This document shows positions 31,015 to 41,235 of a stretch of DNA of 64,000 nt, one piece after another. This DNA comes from Megascapheus bottae (Eukaryota > Chordata > Mammalia > Rodentia > Geomyidae), in assembly GCA_024803745.1 (NCBI GenBank), contig JANJXV010000013.1, positions 1,054,001-1,118,000 on the forward strand. The letters are read 5' to 3'. Numbering within the stretch: position 1 is the first letter of the stretch; each line of letters opens with the position of its first letter. Both the position numbers and the translations under genes were made by a program. The notes under the pieces were generated by a model. That model worked only from the letters and a program-made list of their open reading frames with translations. It had not been told where the DNA came from and did not search any database.

Positions 31015-31243
31015 GGGGCCAGGAGTTTGGCCTAGTGGTAGATTGCCTGCCTAGCATGCACGAAGACCCGGGTTCAATTCCTCGGTACCACATACACAGG
31101 AAAAAGCCGGAAGTGGTGCTGAGGCTCAAGTGGTAGAGCTCTAGCCTTGAGAAAGTCCAAGGACAGAGCTCAGTCCCTGAGCTCAAGCCCAGGACTGGCA
31201 AAAAAAAAACAAAACACCCCCCCCAAAAAAACCCCCCAAAACC
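31015..31243 (+). mobile_element. ID-head (IDL-Geo-type) SINE with 13-bp target duplication
   Basis: Nearly consensus-like head (gccaggagtttggcctagtg, GGGTTCAATTCC) and second monomer. The tail mixes A with C runs (31206-31243). aagagcacatgta flanks it at 31002-31014 and 31244-31256. Confidence 0.95.
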
Positions 31244-31256
31244 AAGAGCACATGTA

Positions 31257-32254
31257 AATAAATACCTTGTTTTGATTTTTAAAACCCCAAAGACATACTT
31301 TAGAAATACTGGCATAAATGGAAGGAAAGGAAAATCTGAAAATAATTTTTTTATGTGTTGTACACAGTACCAATAGAGTCAATATTTGTCAATGAACATT
31401 GCCTTGTCCTGCAGATAAGAAAAATGATGACTGCCACTCACATGAAGAAAGGTTGAATTTTGAGTGAGATGAATGGAGTCCTGGTTCATTTTGCACAGTC
31501 CCTTTATCCCCTTAGACTTTCCAAGAGGTACAATCACAAATGTTAGGAGATTTGTTGAATGGATAAATGATAGTGAGTAAACAAGTCACTAGACAAGCTA
31601 GTGATAAATAATATAACAATGGAAATGTAAATATGGTACCATTATGTTACAGACCCTGTTGTTAATCAAAATCACATAACACAGTCATCAAATATAAGCA
31701 GTTTATGTTAGGTTTTACCCAATCTACATTCCTCCATTCACACATATTTAGTGGCTAGATTTATTAAAGGTTAATATATACAGAATGCATGTTCTTTTAA
31801 AGAATAAAATTAGATAAATTCCATATAGAGTTTTACCAATACTCTTAAACATTCCATCCAAGTTGCAATATAAACTGTTTGCAATATGACTAAAATCTCT
31901 CATCTCTAGCTCTCTCATACGCTAAAATTGGATCCTGTTTCGCTTGTATTGTACAATTCTACTATTATACTATTGAGCATTGAATCCAGGATGTCATAAA
32001 TGCTAGGCAACCACACTGCCAACTGAACCACACCCCCAACCCATAAGTTTGATATTTTAATTCAGTGACAGGATCTCACAAACTACCTGGCTTAACATCA
32101 AACCCATGATCCTTTTGCTTCCATGTCTAGAGTAGGAGGTATTGATGGCATTTTCCACATATTTCTGGTCTCTCTTTCTATTCTTAAATACTGCAATTTT
32201 AACAAATATTGAAATCAAATAGTGATTCACAGCCACTTTTGCCCTATTACATTT
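31257..32254. other. Mostly unannotated, with a decayed antisense SINE
   Basis: Bases 31970-32125 look like a very old antisense B1-ID composite (attgaatccaggatgtcata, ggatctcacaaactacctgg). The remainder shows nothing recognisable. Confidence 0.4.
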
Positions 32255-32463
32255 ATTTTTTGGGGGGGTGGGTTGCTAGTTTCGTGGGTTGAACTCAGTG
32301 CCTGAGCACTGTCCTTGGGCTTTTCTCAAGGTTAGCACTCTGCCACTTGAGCCACTTCACCACTTCCGGCCTTTTCTATGTATGTGGAACCGAGGAATCG
32401 AACCCGGGTGTTCTCCCTGCATACTAGGCAATCACTCTGCCACTAGGCTAAACTCTCGGACCA
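32255..32463 (-). mobile_element. ID-head (IDL-Geo-type) SINE
   Basis: Antisense copy: second monomer first (ttgaactcagtgcctgagca), then the head with gaggaatcgaacccgggt, an intact B box in reverse complement. Confidence 0.9.
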
Positions 32464-32479
32464 TGTTTATTTTTTTTAG

Positions 32480-32494
32480 TGTGTGTGTTCGTGC

Positions 32495-32555
<61 letters not shown>

Positions 32556-32567
32556 TGTGTGTGTACA
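32480..32567. repeat. (TG)n microsatellite
   Basis: Long GT run with a few CG and TA interruptions at both ends, next to the ID-head SINE. Confidence 0.95.
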
Positions 32568-32686
32568 AGTCTCAGGCCCTTATATAGTCTTTCAGCCTTC
32601 TTGCTCACAGTGAGTGATGTACTTGGTCCACACATCCATCCTGGAATTTGCTAGTTACTCAGACATGAGGTCTCAGGGCTCTGCTT

Positions 32687-32850
32687 TCCTCCCTCCCTCC
32701 CTCCCTCTCTTCCTCCCCCTTCCTCCTTTCCTTTCCTTTCCTTTCCCTTCCTTCCTTCCTTCCTTCCTTCCTTCCTTCCTTCCTTCCTTCCTTCCTTCCT
32801 TCCTTCCTTCCTTCCTTCCTTCTTGTCTTATTTCTGTCTTTCTTTCCTTC
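32687..32850. repeat. (CCTT)n/(CTTTC)n pyrimidine tract
   Basis: CCCT units, then CTTTC units, then about 18 CCTT units at 32740-32822. The open frames across it on both strands are low-complexity artefacts. Confidence 0.95.
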
Positions 32851-33035
32851 CAGTTATAGGGCTTGAACTCAAGGCCTGGGTACGATCCTTGAAATTTTCT
32901 CAAAGCTAGCACTCTACCCTTGAACCACAGCACCACTTCCAGCTTCTTCTGTGTATGTGGTACCAAGGAATGGAACCCAAGCATTTTTGTGTGCTAGGCA
33001 AGCATTCTATTACCAGGCCACACTCATGGCCTGCT
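32851..33035 (-). mobile_element. ID-head (IDL-Geo-type) SINE
   Basis: Antisense second monomer (gggcttgaactcaaggcctg) and head (gtggtaccaaggaatggaac, gtgctaggcaagcattctat). Its tail borders the CCTT tract. Confidence 0.85.
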
Positions 33036-33876
33036 CTATTGATTTTAAAGTGTTTTGCTCCTAGTTCTTTTACTTTCCAAAATAGAATTTATATTCAACA
33101 CATAAAAATTTACCAAGAATAAATTTAATCTCTAACTCATTTTGAGAAGTTGACTTCCCTGATAGATGAGTAAACTATTATCCACTTACCAGCTAAAATT
33201 GTGATAAGCCTCTTTTAGCAATTCTTGAATTTGTCAGCATATAAATCTTGAGCCAACCTGATCAGACTCATCACTAAGGATTTACGAGTTTTGATGCTAT
33301 ATAAACACCTTTTAATCTCAATTTCAAGCTATTTATTTTACTGCAATTTGGAGATGAGTGCCTCCTAAAGTTTATACCCATTGGCTTCATCTGCAAATCA
33401 TCTTGAAGAACACATTAAAATATGCCCAAGAGATTTTTGAACTTTTTAATTTACTTCAAGTAGTTATACAAAGGGGTTGCCATTCATCAAAGCAGTTTAT
33501 GAATAAAGTGCATCTTGCATACTTTCTGTATTGATTTTGTGTTATTCTTTCATCACTTACTAGCTCTAGCAGCTCTTGGGGTGTATATATCAAGGAAAAG
33601 CCAACAATGACAATCACAGCATCAATAAAGACTCATTTCTTCCTTTTAAATGTGCATTCATTATTTATTTTACCATTTTATATTAATTTAGTTTAGAATA
33701 TTCCTCCAGCTAATTATTTAAGCATTTAGCCAGAGAAAATAATTTGGACTTATTCGTGAATTTAAGGGAGAAATCACTGGATTTTCCTTTTCGGAGTACA
33801 GGTTGACTCCTCATTAGGTTAAGAAAATGTTTATCAACTCCATGTTCTCAGAGGCTTCGGGGTTGTGTTATTTTTT
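33036..33876. other. Unannotated AT-rich sequence
   Basis: No feature recognised. Confidence 0.4.
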
Positions 33877-33976
33877 GGGCGTGAGGGGGTATGGATATCC
33901 TGGACTTGATTTTAGGCTTGGATTCTGGGCGTGAGGGGGTATGGACATCCTGGACTTGATTTTAGGCTTGGATTCT
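33877..33976. repeat. 50-bp perfect-phase tandem duplication
   Basis: Two 50-bp units (33877-33926, 33927-33976), each starting gggcgtgagggggtatgga and ending cttggattct, differ at a single base (atatcc versus acatcc). It lies in the tail region of an old SINE, so it arose recently by slippage or unequal exchange. Confidence 0.95.
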
Positions 33977-34158
33977 GTTCCTCAGCTTTTGTACTAAAGA
34001 CTAGGACTCTACCATTTGAAACACTAATCCCTTCTGACATTTTGTTTGGGAGTTAGAGATGGACTTCCCTTTTCCCTCAAACCTGGAGCCTTAGATCTCA
34101 GCATCCTGAGTAGTGAGGATTGCAGATGTGAGCAGATGTGAGCCACTGGTATTCAGCT
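33977..34158 (-). mobile_element. Old B1-head composite SINE
   Basis: Antisense tRNA-like part (gactaggactctaccatttg) and B1-like head (cttagatctcagcatcctga), with a short internal duplication of agatgtgagc near 34127. Confidence 0.6.
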
Positions 34159-34229
34159 CTAAGATTTTTGTTGTTGTTATCATTTAAACTTTTATTTGTA
34201 ACCCAACAATCTATTGTAATACATTGCTC

Positions 34230-34425
34230 TAAGATTTTTTTTTGCCAGTCCTGGGCTTCAGCTCAGGGCCTGAGCACTGTCCTTGGACTTTCTCAAGGCT
34301 AGAGCTCTACCACTTGAGCCTCAGCACCACTTCCGGCTTTTTTCTATATGTGGTACCGAGGAATCGAACCCGGGTCCTCATGCATGCTAGGCAAGCACTT
34401 TAACCACTAGGCCAAACTCCTGGCT
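34230..34425 (-). mobile_element. ID-head (IDL-Geo-type) SINE in a repeatedly used target site
   Basis: Well conserved antisense copy (ttgccagtcctgggcttcag, gaggaatcgaacccgggtcc). Flanked by gctctaagattttt (34226-34239) and gctctaacatttta (34423-34436). Confidence 0.9.
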
Positions 34426-34452
34426 CTAACATTTTATTATATAAAAAGTTTG

Positions 34453-34637
34453 AGGGGCTGGGAGCCTGGCCTACTGGTAAAGTGCTGGTAAAGACCTGGA
34501 TTTGATTCCTTGGTACCACATACATAGAAAAAGCCAGAAATGATGCTGCGACTGAAATGGTAGAGCTCTAGCCTTGAGAAAGCCCAAGGACAGTGCTCAG
34601 GCCCTGAGCTCAAGCCCCAGCACTGGCAAAAAAAGTT
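34453..34637 (+). mobile_element. ID-head (IDL-Geo-type) SINE
   Basis: Head ggggctgggagcctggccta, with about 14 bases lost between the two boxes, and an intact second monomer ending ctcaagccccagcactgg. An aaaaagttt match on both sides suggests a short duplication. Confidence 0.85.
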
Positions 34638-35194
34638 TAGATTTTATTCAAAAACTGGATCTGTTGAGATAATTCTAAAATTTTCTTCTCTGTATTTTGT
34701 TCAAAGACTAAATGATTCTCCAGTCCTTCAGCACTGCTACATTTAAGATATAAAATGCTTGCACTTTTATGTTGTACTTTTCACCTGATTTTGGATTCAA
34801 TTTGGTATGATATCAGAAGAAAGTCATAACTCAAGTATACTTGAATTAATGTAAAGTACCAGACAAGATAAGCCTTATTTTAAAAAGGGGTCAATTCAAC
34901 AAGAATGTGTGATGATCCAAAATAGGCTTACAGAAGACAATAATCTCAAAATACAAATAGTAAAAGTAAATTAACAAGAGTAACATAATTACATGTGCAG
35001 ACTTATAGAAACACATATATTTGTACTATTTTATACCTTTCTCCAAATAACTTATTGATTAAATATAATCAGAGTTATAAGGATGTAGGTCACACACTGA
35101 ATAACTCTATACCATTTGACCTAATTAATATCTCACTATCATGAAGGAAACATATACATAGTATTATTTAAAATGTTCATAGAGCAAAACAGTT
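34638..35194. other. Unannotated AT-rich sequence
   Basis: No feature recognised. Confidence 0.4.
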
Positions 35195-35462
35195 TAAAAC
35201 CATTTTATTGTTATTATAAAGGCGGTGTACAAAGGAGCTAGAGTCACATATGTCAGGTGATCAGAGCATTTCTTTTTGGAAAATGTCACCCCTTCCCTTG
35301 CTTTCTCCCAGTTTTTTTCCTCCCATTTTCACCCACAAATTGTACAGCTCATTTTCAGCATAGTTTCTAGTGAATACTACAGCTACATTTGTTCACTCTT
35401 TTCCCATTTCCATGCTCCCTTGACCCTTCCAAAGACAAATATATGAGCTAACAAGAGAATTA
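35195..35462 (-). mobile_element. Older LINE-1 3' UTR, antisense
   Basis: cattttattgttattataaa then a T-and-C-rich 3' UTR like that at 51795 and 60240 (cagcatagtttctagtgaat). Confidence 0.55.
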
Positions 35463-35466
35463 GAAA

Positions 35467-35900
35467 ACAAAAACATGCATGGTAATGCAAGCTTCTACTT
35501 CAGCTACTGAAAAGGCTGAGACAGGAGGACTGATAGTTAAGGCTATCCTAGGCTACCAAGTGAGTTCCCGACCAAAGTGAGCAAAGACCCTGTTTCAACA
35601 TGAGAAAGGGGCCAGGAGGTGGCCTAGTTATCGAGTGCTCGCCTAGCATGTACAAAGCTTCGGCTTTGATTCCCTGGAACCACATACACAGAAAAAGCCA
35701 GGGTGCTGTGGCTCAGGTGGCAGAGTGCTAGCCTTGAGCAAAATGTATCCAAGGACAGTGCCCAGGCTCTGAGTTCAAGCCCCAAATGGAAAAAAACCAA
35801 AACAAAATCAACATGAGAAAGGGTCTGGGATGAAGCTCAGAGGTAGACACTTCCCTACAATGCACAAGACCTGGGTTCAATGCCCAATACTGAAAAAAGA
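35467..35900 (+). mobile_element. Old B1-ID dimer split by an ID-head SINE
   Basis: A B1-like monomer (35467-35610) and an ID-like monomer (35824-35900, caagacctgggttcaatgcc) are separated by a younger SINE. The sequence reads through if the insert is removed. Confidence 0.75.
35609..35807 (+). mobile_element. ID-head (IDL-Geo-type) SINE with target duplication
   Basis: Head gccaggaggtggcctagtta and second monomer (aggtggcagagtgctagcct). tcaacatgagaaaggg occurs at 35595-35610 and 35808-35823. Confidence 0.9.
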
Positions 35901-36279
35901 AGTTAAACCAGATTCTTGTTCTATAAAATAGCAGTAAACAACAAAAAAAACTTAAAGTAATATAGGGATTGTACATCAACTATAATATATTTCAATTAAA
36001 ATATCTCCCTAGAATGGAAAAATTGCTAAATATTTAGAAGTAATATAATTATAAATAGCACATGGATAAAGAAGAAATTTCAAAAGACTTATAATAGCTT
36101 TATAGTAGCTTATTTTTATATAGCTAAAATAAAATCTATCCAAGACTGACCAGCTTAGAGATATAGTTGTGTTATGATAATACTAAGTATGGAATGAAAT
36201 CTAAAGTTATTAGACTAAACTTTCAGCTTAAGAAACTAGAAAATGAACAAATTAAATCCCATACAAGCAGAATGAAAGG

Positions 36280-36500
36280 AAGGTAAGCCTAAGAGAATAA
36301 ATCAATGAAATAGAAATCAAAAACTAAAATTAAGAGAGAAAATTAAATGAAACCAAGAGATGACTCCCTGAAAAGATCAATAAAATTAACAAATATTTAG
36401 CTAGAATGACAAGGAGAGAATACACTTTTCCTACATTAAAGAAGCAAAAAAAAAAGGACTGCATTTATTCAGCAGCAAAAATTTATACTAAAAGGCAGGA
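36280..36500 (+). mobile_element. Old LINE-1 ORF2 fragment, sense
   Basis: aatcaatgaaatagaaatca and ccctgaaaagatcaataaaa fit the ORF2 linker between endonuclease and reverse transcriptase. Very decayed. Confidence 0.5.
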
Positions 36501-36828
36501 GCCCTAAATAACAAAAACTTTGAAAATATTTTTTAACATAGTAAAAATTGCAGACTATTTGAAGAAGTTTTGTAGTCATATAGAAAAATGAGATTAACAT
36601 ACATTGGTTGGCAACGTATTTTCAGCAATTTTTCATTCTATACAACTGGAAATGTATGCCCTTTGAACAAAATTCACCCTTTTGCCTCTCTTCAGCCTTT
36701 GCTCGACATCAAACTCAGATTTCTATATCTAAGAGCTTCACAATAAGACAACTCATATAAGTTGACTCGTGCTATTTCCTTTTCTGTGTTTTATTCAACT
36801 TGGCACAATAATCTCAATGTGATGGTAT

Positions 36829-36868
<40 letters not shown>

Positions 36869-36882
36869 TTACTTTCTTTTTT
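36829..36882. repeat. (CTTT)n microsatellite
   Basis: About ten clean CTTT units followed by T-rich sequence. It may be the antisense tail of the following SINE. Confidence 0.95.
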
Positions 36883-36934
36883 TTAACAAAAAAGAATTTT
36901 CTATTGTGTGTATGTATGGAATACATACATTCTT

Positions 36935-37115
36935 TTGGCAGTACTGAAGCTGGAGCCGAAATTCTCATTCATGCTTAACAATTAGCTACACCTCCAGTCT
37001 TTTCCCCACGTACTGGATACTTTAAGACAGAGTCTCACTATCTGCCTACAATCTCCCTACATATGTTAGGCTTTCCATTGTAGCAAGAATAACAGATGCA
37101 TGACAGTGAGCCCAA
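36935..37115 (-). mobile_element. Old B1-ID composite SINE
   Basis: Antisense tRNA-like part (aattagctacacctccagtc) and B1-like part (gacagagtctcactatctgc, aataacagatgcatgaca). Confidence 0.55.
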
Positions 37116-37127
37116 CTCTTCATTGAA

Positions 37128-38486
37128 AAAACTTCTGGATCAAAGACCTCCAGGTAAAAGCAAATACCCTGAAAACTTTACAAGAAAGAATAGGAGATTC
37201 ACTAGGTCTCCTTGGAACAGGTTGAAACTTTCTTAATAAGGACCAAGAAACACAACAAATCAGAGAAAGGCTGGATAAGTGGGGCTGCATTAAACTGCAG
37301 AGCTTCTGTATGGCAAAGGACATAGCTAGCAAATTAACTAGAAAGCCAGCAGAGTGGAAGAAGATCTTCACTAACCATGCAACAGACAAAGGCCTCATAT
37401 CTAAAATATATCAACAGCTCAAAAAATTGAATCACTCCCAAACTAATCTCCAAAGAAACAATCATCCCATTAAAAGATGGGCCAAAGACTTAAAGAGAGT
37501 CTTCTCTGAAGAAGAAATAAGAATGGCCTATAGACATGTGAAGAAATGCTCGACATCTCTGACCATGAGAGAAATGCAAATCAAAACAACTCTAAGATTC
37601 TACCTCACTCCAGTTAGAATGGCCATGATCAAGAAATCTGATAACAGATGCTGGCAGGGATGTGGCCACGTGGGATCACTACTACATTGTTGGTGGGAGT
37701 GCAAACTCGTTCAACCACTATGGAAAGCAGGATGGCATTTCCTCAAAAGACAAAACATAGAACTCCCCTATGACCCAGCAGTTCCACTACTTGGCATTTA
37801 CCAATTGTCCAGAAACAAGGACATACTAAATCCACTAGCACAATGATGTTCATTGCAGCACTATTTACCAGAGCAAAGATAGGGAACCAACCCAGATCTC
37901 CCTCAGTTAATGAATGGATCAACAAGATGTGGTATTTATACACAATAGAATTCTATGCTGTTGTCAGAAAGAAGGACATCGCCCTATTTGTAAGGAAATG
38001 GAAAGACTTAGGAAAAATCATATTAAGTGAAGTAAACCAGACTGAAAGGAACATAGGCTCAATGGTTTCCCTCATTTGTCATAATCAGTAGAAACCTTGT
38101 GCTCTCCTAGCAGAGATTTACAATAGAACAAAACCTAGATACATAAGGCCATATAGAATGACATTATATGTAAGGGCCTTCAGGATATAGAAACAAAAGC
38201 CATATAATGAGTGATTGTTGTCCTTAATGTACTATGTTATCTCTCATCTCTTTTGCTGTCCCTTGGTTATCTCATATTGTTACAGTATTTTACCTTGTTA
38301 TCTGATATACTGTATATATTTGAAATTGGATAGGGAAGGGGGGGAAACAAGATGAGGGGCATGGTTGGGGGGAGGGAAATGGGGACCAAGACATGAGAAA
38401 GGATGTCAATGTATGTAAAGTAATGCACCCTCTATCTGGTGAATATAATGTAACCCTTCTATTATTTACAATAAAAATATATGGGA
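37128..38486 (+). mobile_element. LINE-1 3' end, sense, 5'-truncated
   Basis: Starts within ORF2 (atcaaagacctccaggtaaa) and runs through the stop and 3' UTR to the tail at about 38486. The 3' UTR includes a G-rich purine tract at 38328-38395 (ggggggaaacaagatgaggg), typical of mammalian L1 3' UTRs. It is one of the two least-decayed copies here and closely matches the inverted arm at 25297-26136. No clear target duplication was found. Confidence 0.95.
37310..38091 (+). pseudogene. LINE-1 ORF2 C-terminus, frameshifted
   Basis: Frame 37310-37846 carries the C-terminal ORF2 blocks, including [10 protein letters not shown] of the cysteine-rich domain, and ends after D-I-L-N-P-L-A-Q. Frame 37843-38091 continues with M-F-I-A-A-L-F-T and ends S-L-I-C-H-N-Q. 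Older copies (for example 46128-46280) read through this join in one frame, so a single-base deletion (ttaccaattg) has cut about 80 residues off the protein. The same deletion is in the other young copy. Confidence 0.9.
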
Positions 38487-38559
38487 AAAAAACCATCTAC
38501 TGGATGGTGATTTTCCCAGTCTTAGTCTCTGAAATATCTAGGATTCTTAGGGTGAACAT

Positions 38560-39640
38560 CAATATCTAACTTATTTCCATATCTTCTTTACCTACTCATG
38601 TAAGATTGATGAATATTTACATTGTGTAATTTACTAATGGAAATTTTACTAATGGAAATAATGGTATAAAGAACATGAATGAATTAATAGACTTGGGTGT
38701 TACATTTTTCATTTCCTTTAGTATATATTCAGAGCTGAAATCATTGCAGTGTAAATTGTTCGATTTTTTAATTAAGGAAACTCCATATTATTTCTTAAAG
38801 TACTACATCATTTTATATTACCATCAACAGTTTACCTATCCTCTATTTTTCAATTTTTAGTGGGATTTATTACTCTGAATTAATATGTACATGTAAAGAA
38901 TTTTCCTTTGATAATTAGAGATGTTGATTTTCTTTTTTTAATACTTGAAATTTATCTTGTTATTTGGATGAACGATTTTTCAATTATTCTGCCAATTTGT
39001 TTCCTCCACTTAATTATTACTGTAGTTTTGCTAATAGCATTTAGTCCCTATTTTTTCTGCTTGTAGAGAAGTTTGGACTTTTCACCATTAAGTATGATTA
39101 TAACCGTGGGCTTTTGCTGATAGCCTTTATTATGTTGTGTAAAATTTCCTCATATTCTTAGTTATTTTTATGGAAAGTGTTCAAAATATCCAGAAAAGCT
39201 ATTGGACTTTTATAAGAGCTCTTTACATATCAATTGAAATGATTATGTGGTTTTTGTTTTTCATTCTGTTCATGTGGTATTTTCCATTAGCCCACTTTTT
39301 TTGACAGTCTGTATTCCAGGGCTGAATCTTTTATAATCCTCTTAATGCACTGCTGAATTCAGTTGTGCTATTTTTTATTCTCACTGTAACAAATTAATAT
39401 GTTTATATTTTATGCATATTTGCAGTAATAGCTATTGTGTTATTTTCTTTTGCATTCTATGCCAGAATTAAGTGATTTACGCAACAGCATTATAGTACTA
39501 CAAGATTCCATATTTGTCTGTGTGTTTAACTTCACAGAAAGCTTCATATGTTCTTATTTTTCATATTGATTTCTAATATTTATCTATTCACTTCTACATG
39601 CTTAGGAAATTTTATTCAACTTGGGAAATTTATTCAAAAT
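38560..39640 (-). mobile_element. Old LINE-1 ORF2 region, antisense
   Basis: Antisense ORF2 strings remain recognisable: catcaacagtttacctatcc, aatgattatgtggtttttgt and the C-T-T-A-A-T-G-C-A region near 39340. Too mutated for any frame. A 17-bp tandem repeat (tttactaatggaaa) lies at 38630-38660. Confidence 0.65.
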
Positions 39641-39652
39641 GCTCTGGAGATT

Positions 39653-39890
39653 CAGGAGGCAGTGGCTCACACCTATAATCCTAACTAGTCAGGAGGCTGG
39701 TATCTGAGGATCGTGGTTCATAGTCAGCCTGGACATGAAAGTTCCTGAGACTCTTATCTCCAGAAAACTGGAAGTGGCGCTGTGACTCAGGTGGTAGAGT
39801 ATTAGGCTCAAGCTGAAGAGCTCAGGGACAATGTCCAGGCCCAGAGTTCAAGTCCCATGTCCAACCAAAGAAAACCCCCAATGAAACAGT
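39653..39890 (+). mobile_element. B1-head composite SINE inside old L1
   Basis: Head gcagtggctcacacctataa and second monomer (caggtggtagagtattaggc ... gagttcaagtcccatg). Confidence 0.9.
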
Positions 39891-39894
39891 GGAC

Positions 39895-40620
39895 TTTTCC
39901 CTTTTGGTCTCCCTTTTGATTGATGTCCATAATTCTTTTAACCTCTATTTTCTCTTTTTTTAGTTTTTCTATTAAAAATTTATTAACATTGATTTTTACA
40001 TCATATTTCAAATGACATTTCTAACAAACAAGTATTCAAGAAGGGAATCTCTATATACAATCACTGGCACTTCGATTTTAGAACATAATTAAAATTAGGT
40101 TGAGGGTTTGTATGTCATAGATACACATTAATTTATGTAATAGAATAGTATGTCTATAGAGTCATAAATTTTAATGTCTATGCAGTTGTGTTTGTATTTC
40201 CAATACCATGTCCATAGCATTGAGTACCCAAATATTGAGTTCTCGCTCTTGTACTGTTTGGATCTAATATTAAGGATACCATGTGCCTTTATTTTTTCTT
40301 TTGTTTCTATGATTCAATGACTTCAAATGACTTATATAAGTCATTGATTCTTTCATTTCATCAACTTAGTGAATATTTTATAACATTTTAATTATGTATA
40401 ATTTTGTTCAGAATGTCTGTTTTTTCGGTTTCTATCTTTGTTGATATTCTCATGTTGATCAAGGATTCATTATTGATTATTGTTTAGTACCTATGTAGTG
40501 TCAATGTTCAGTGTCTTGTAGATAATTGAGTTTCCAAATGATGTGCCTGGTAATATAGTTCTGCAATATTTGCAATTGATTTCTAGAGATAATTTTTTAT
40601 TTTCACTGGACCACTACACC
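39895..40620 (-). mobile_element. Probable continuation of the old antisense LINE-1
   Basis: Composition and strings such as tttgttgatattctcatgtt and gcaattgatttctagagata fit antisense ORF2. Assigned mainly by continuity with 38560-39640. Confidence 0.4.
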
Positions 40621-40623
40621 CAC

Positions 40624-40716
40624 TTTGTTGTCATATTAGGGTTTGAACTCAGAACTTTGTATACTGTAGGTCTTCTATGATAATGCTCTATCACTTGAGC
40701 TACACATCAAGTATCT
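40624..40716 (-). mobile_element. Old ID-like SINE monomer
   Basis: Antisense tRNA-like string agggtttgaactcagaactt and tctatcacttgagctacaca. Confidence 0.5.
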
Positions 40717-40939
40717 TCTTCTCTTTAAGCCTTATATTTTATACAGCTTAGACATTTGAAAAACAAACAAACAAACATCAACTATTTTTTTTTATAAGCT
40801 ACACTTAAGCAATAAGGAAATTTTGCCTATCAGGCAGGCTAGTGATTTTAGAGAGTTGTTAAACCTTCTGGATTGGAGAGTACATAACCTCCAGTCTTGT
40901 GAATTTATATCTAACTGGAATAGCCTTCTGATGTTATTT

Positions 40940-40969
40940 TCCCTCTTCTTTCTCTTCTTTCCTTCATTT

Positions 40970-41017
<48 letters not shown>

Positions 41018-41053
41018 TTTTCTTTCTTTCTTTCATCTTTCTTTCTTTCTTTC

Positions 41054-41121
<68 letters not shown>

Positions 41122-41235
41122 CTCTCTTCATTTCACTTTCTCCTCTTTTTTCTCCTTTTCTCCCTCCTTCCCTTCCCTTCCCTTCCCTTCCCTTCCCTTC
41201 CCTTCCCTTCCCTTCCCTCCCTCCCTTCCTTCCTC
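40940..41235. repeat. Long polypyrimidine tract: (CTTT)n then (CCCTT)n
   Basis: Nearly 300 bp almost without purines: CTTT units at 40968-41120 with three short ATC interruptions, T-and-C-rich transition, then about ten CCCTT units at 41165-41218. Frames across it on both strands encode only S/F/L or K/E/R repeats and are not genes. Confidence 0.95.

Noticed and set aside
32432..32859. Frames encoding V-C or H-T repeats and S-F-L-P repeats
   Set aside because: Products of TG and CCTT microsatellites.
34230..34425. A- and B-box motifs suggesting a tRNA gene
   Set aside because: Part of an ID-head SINE with poly-A tail and target duplication; no cloverleaf.
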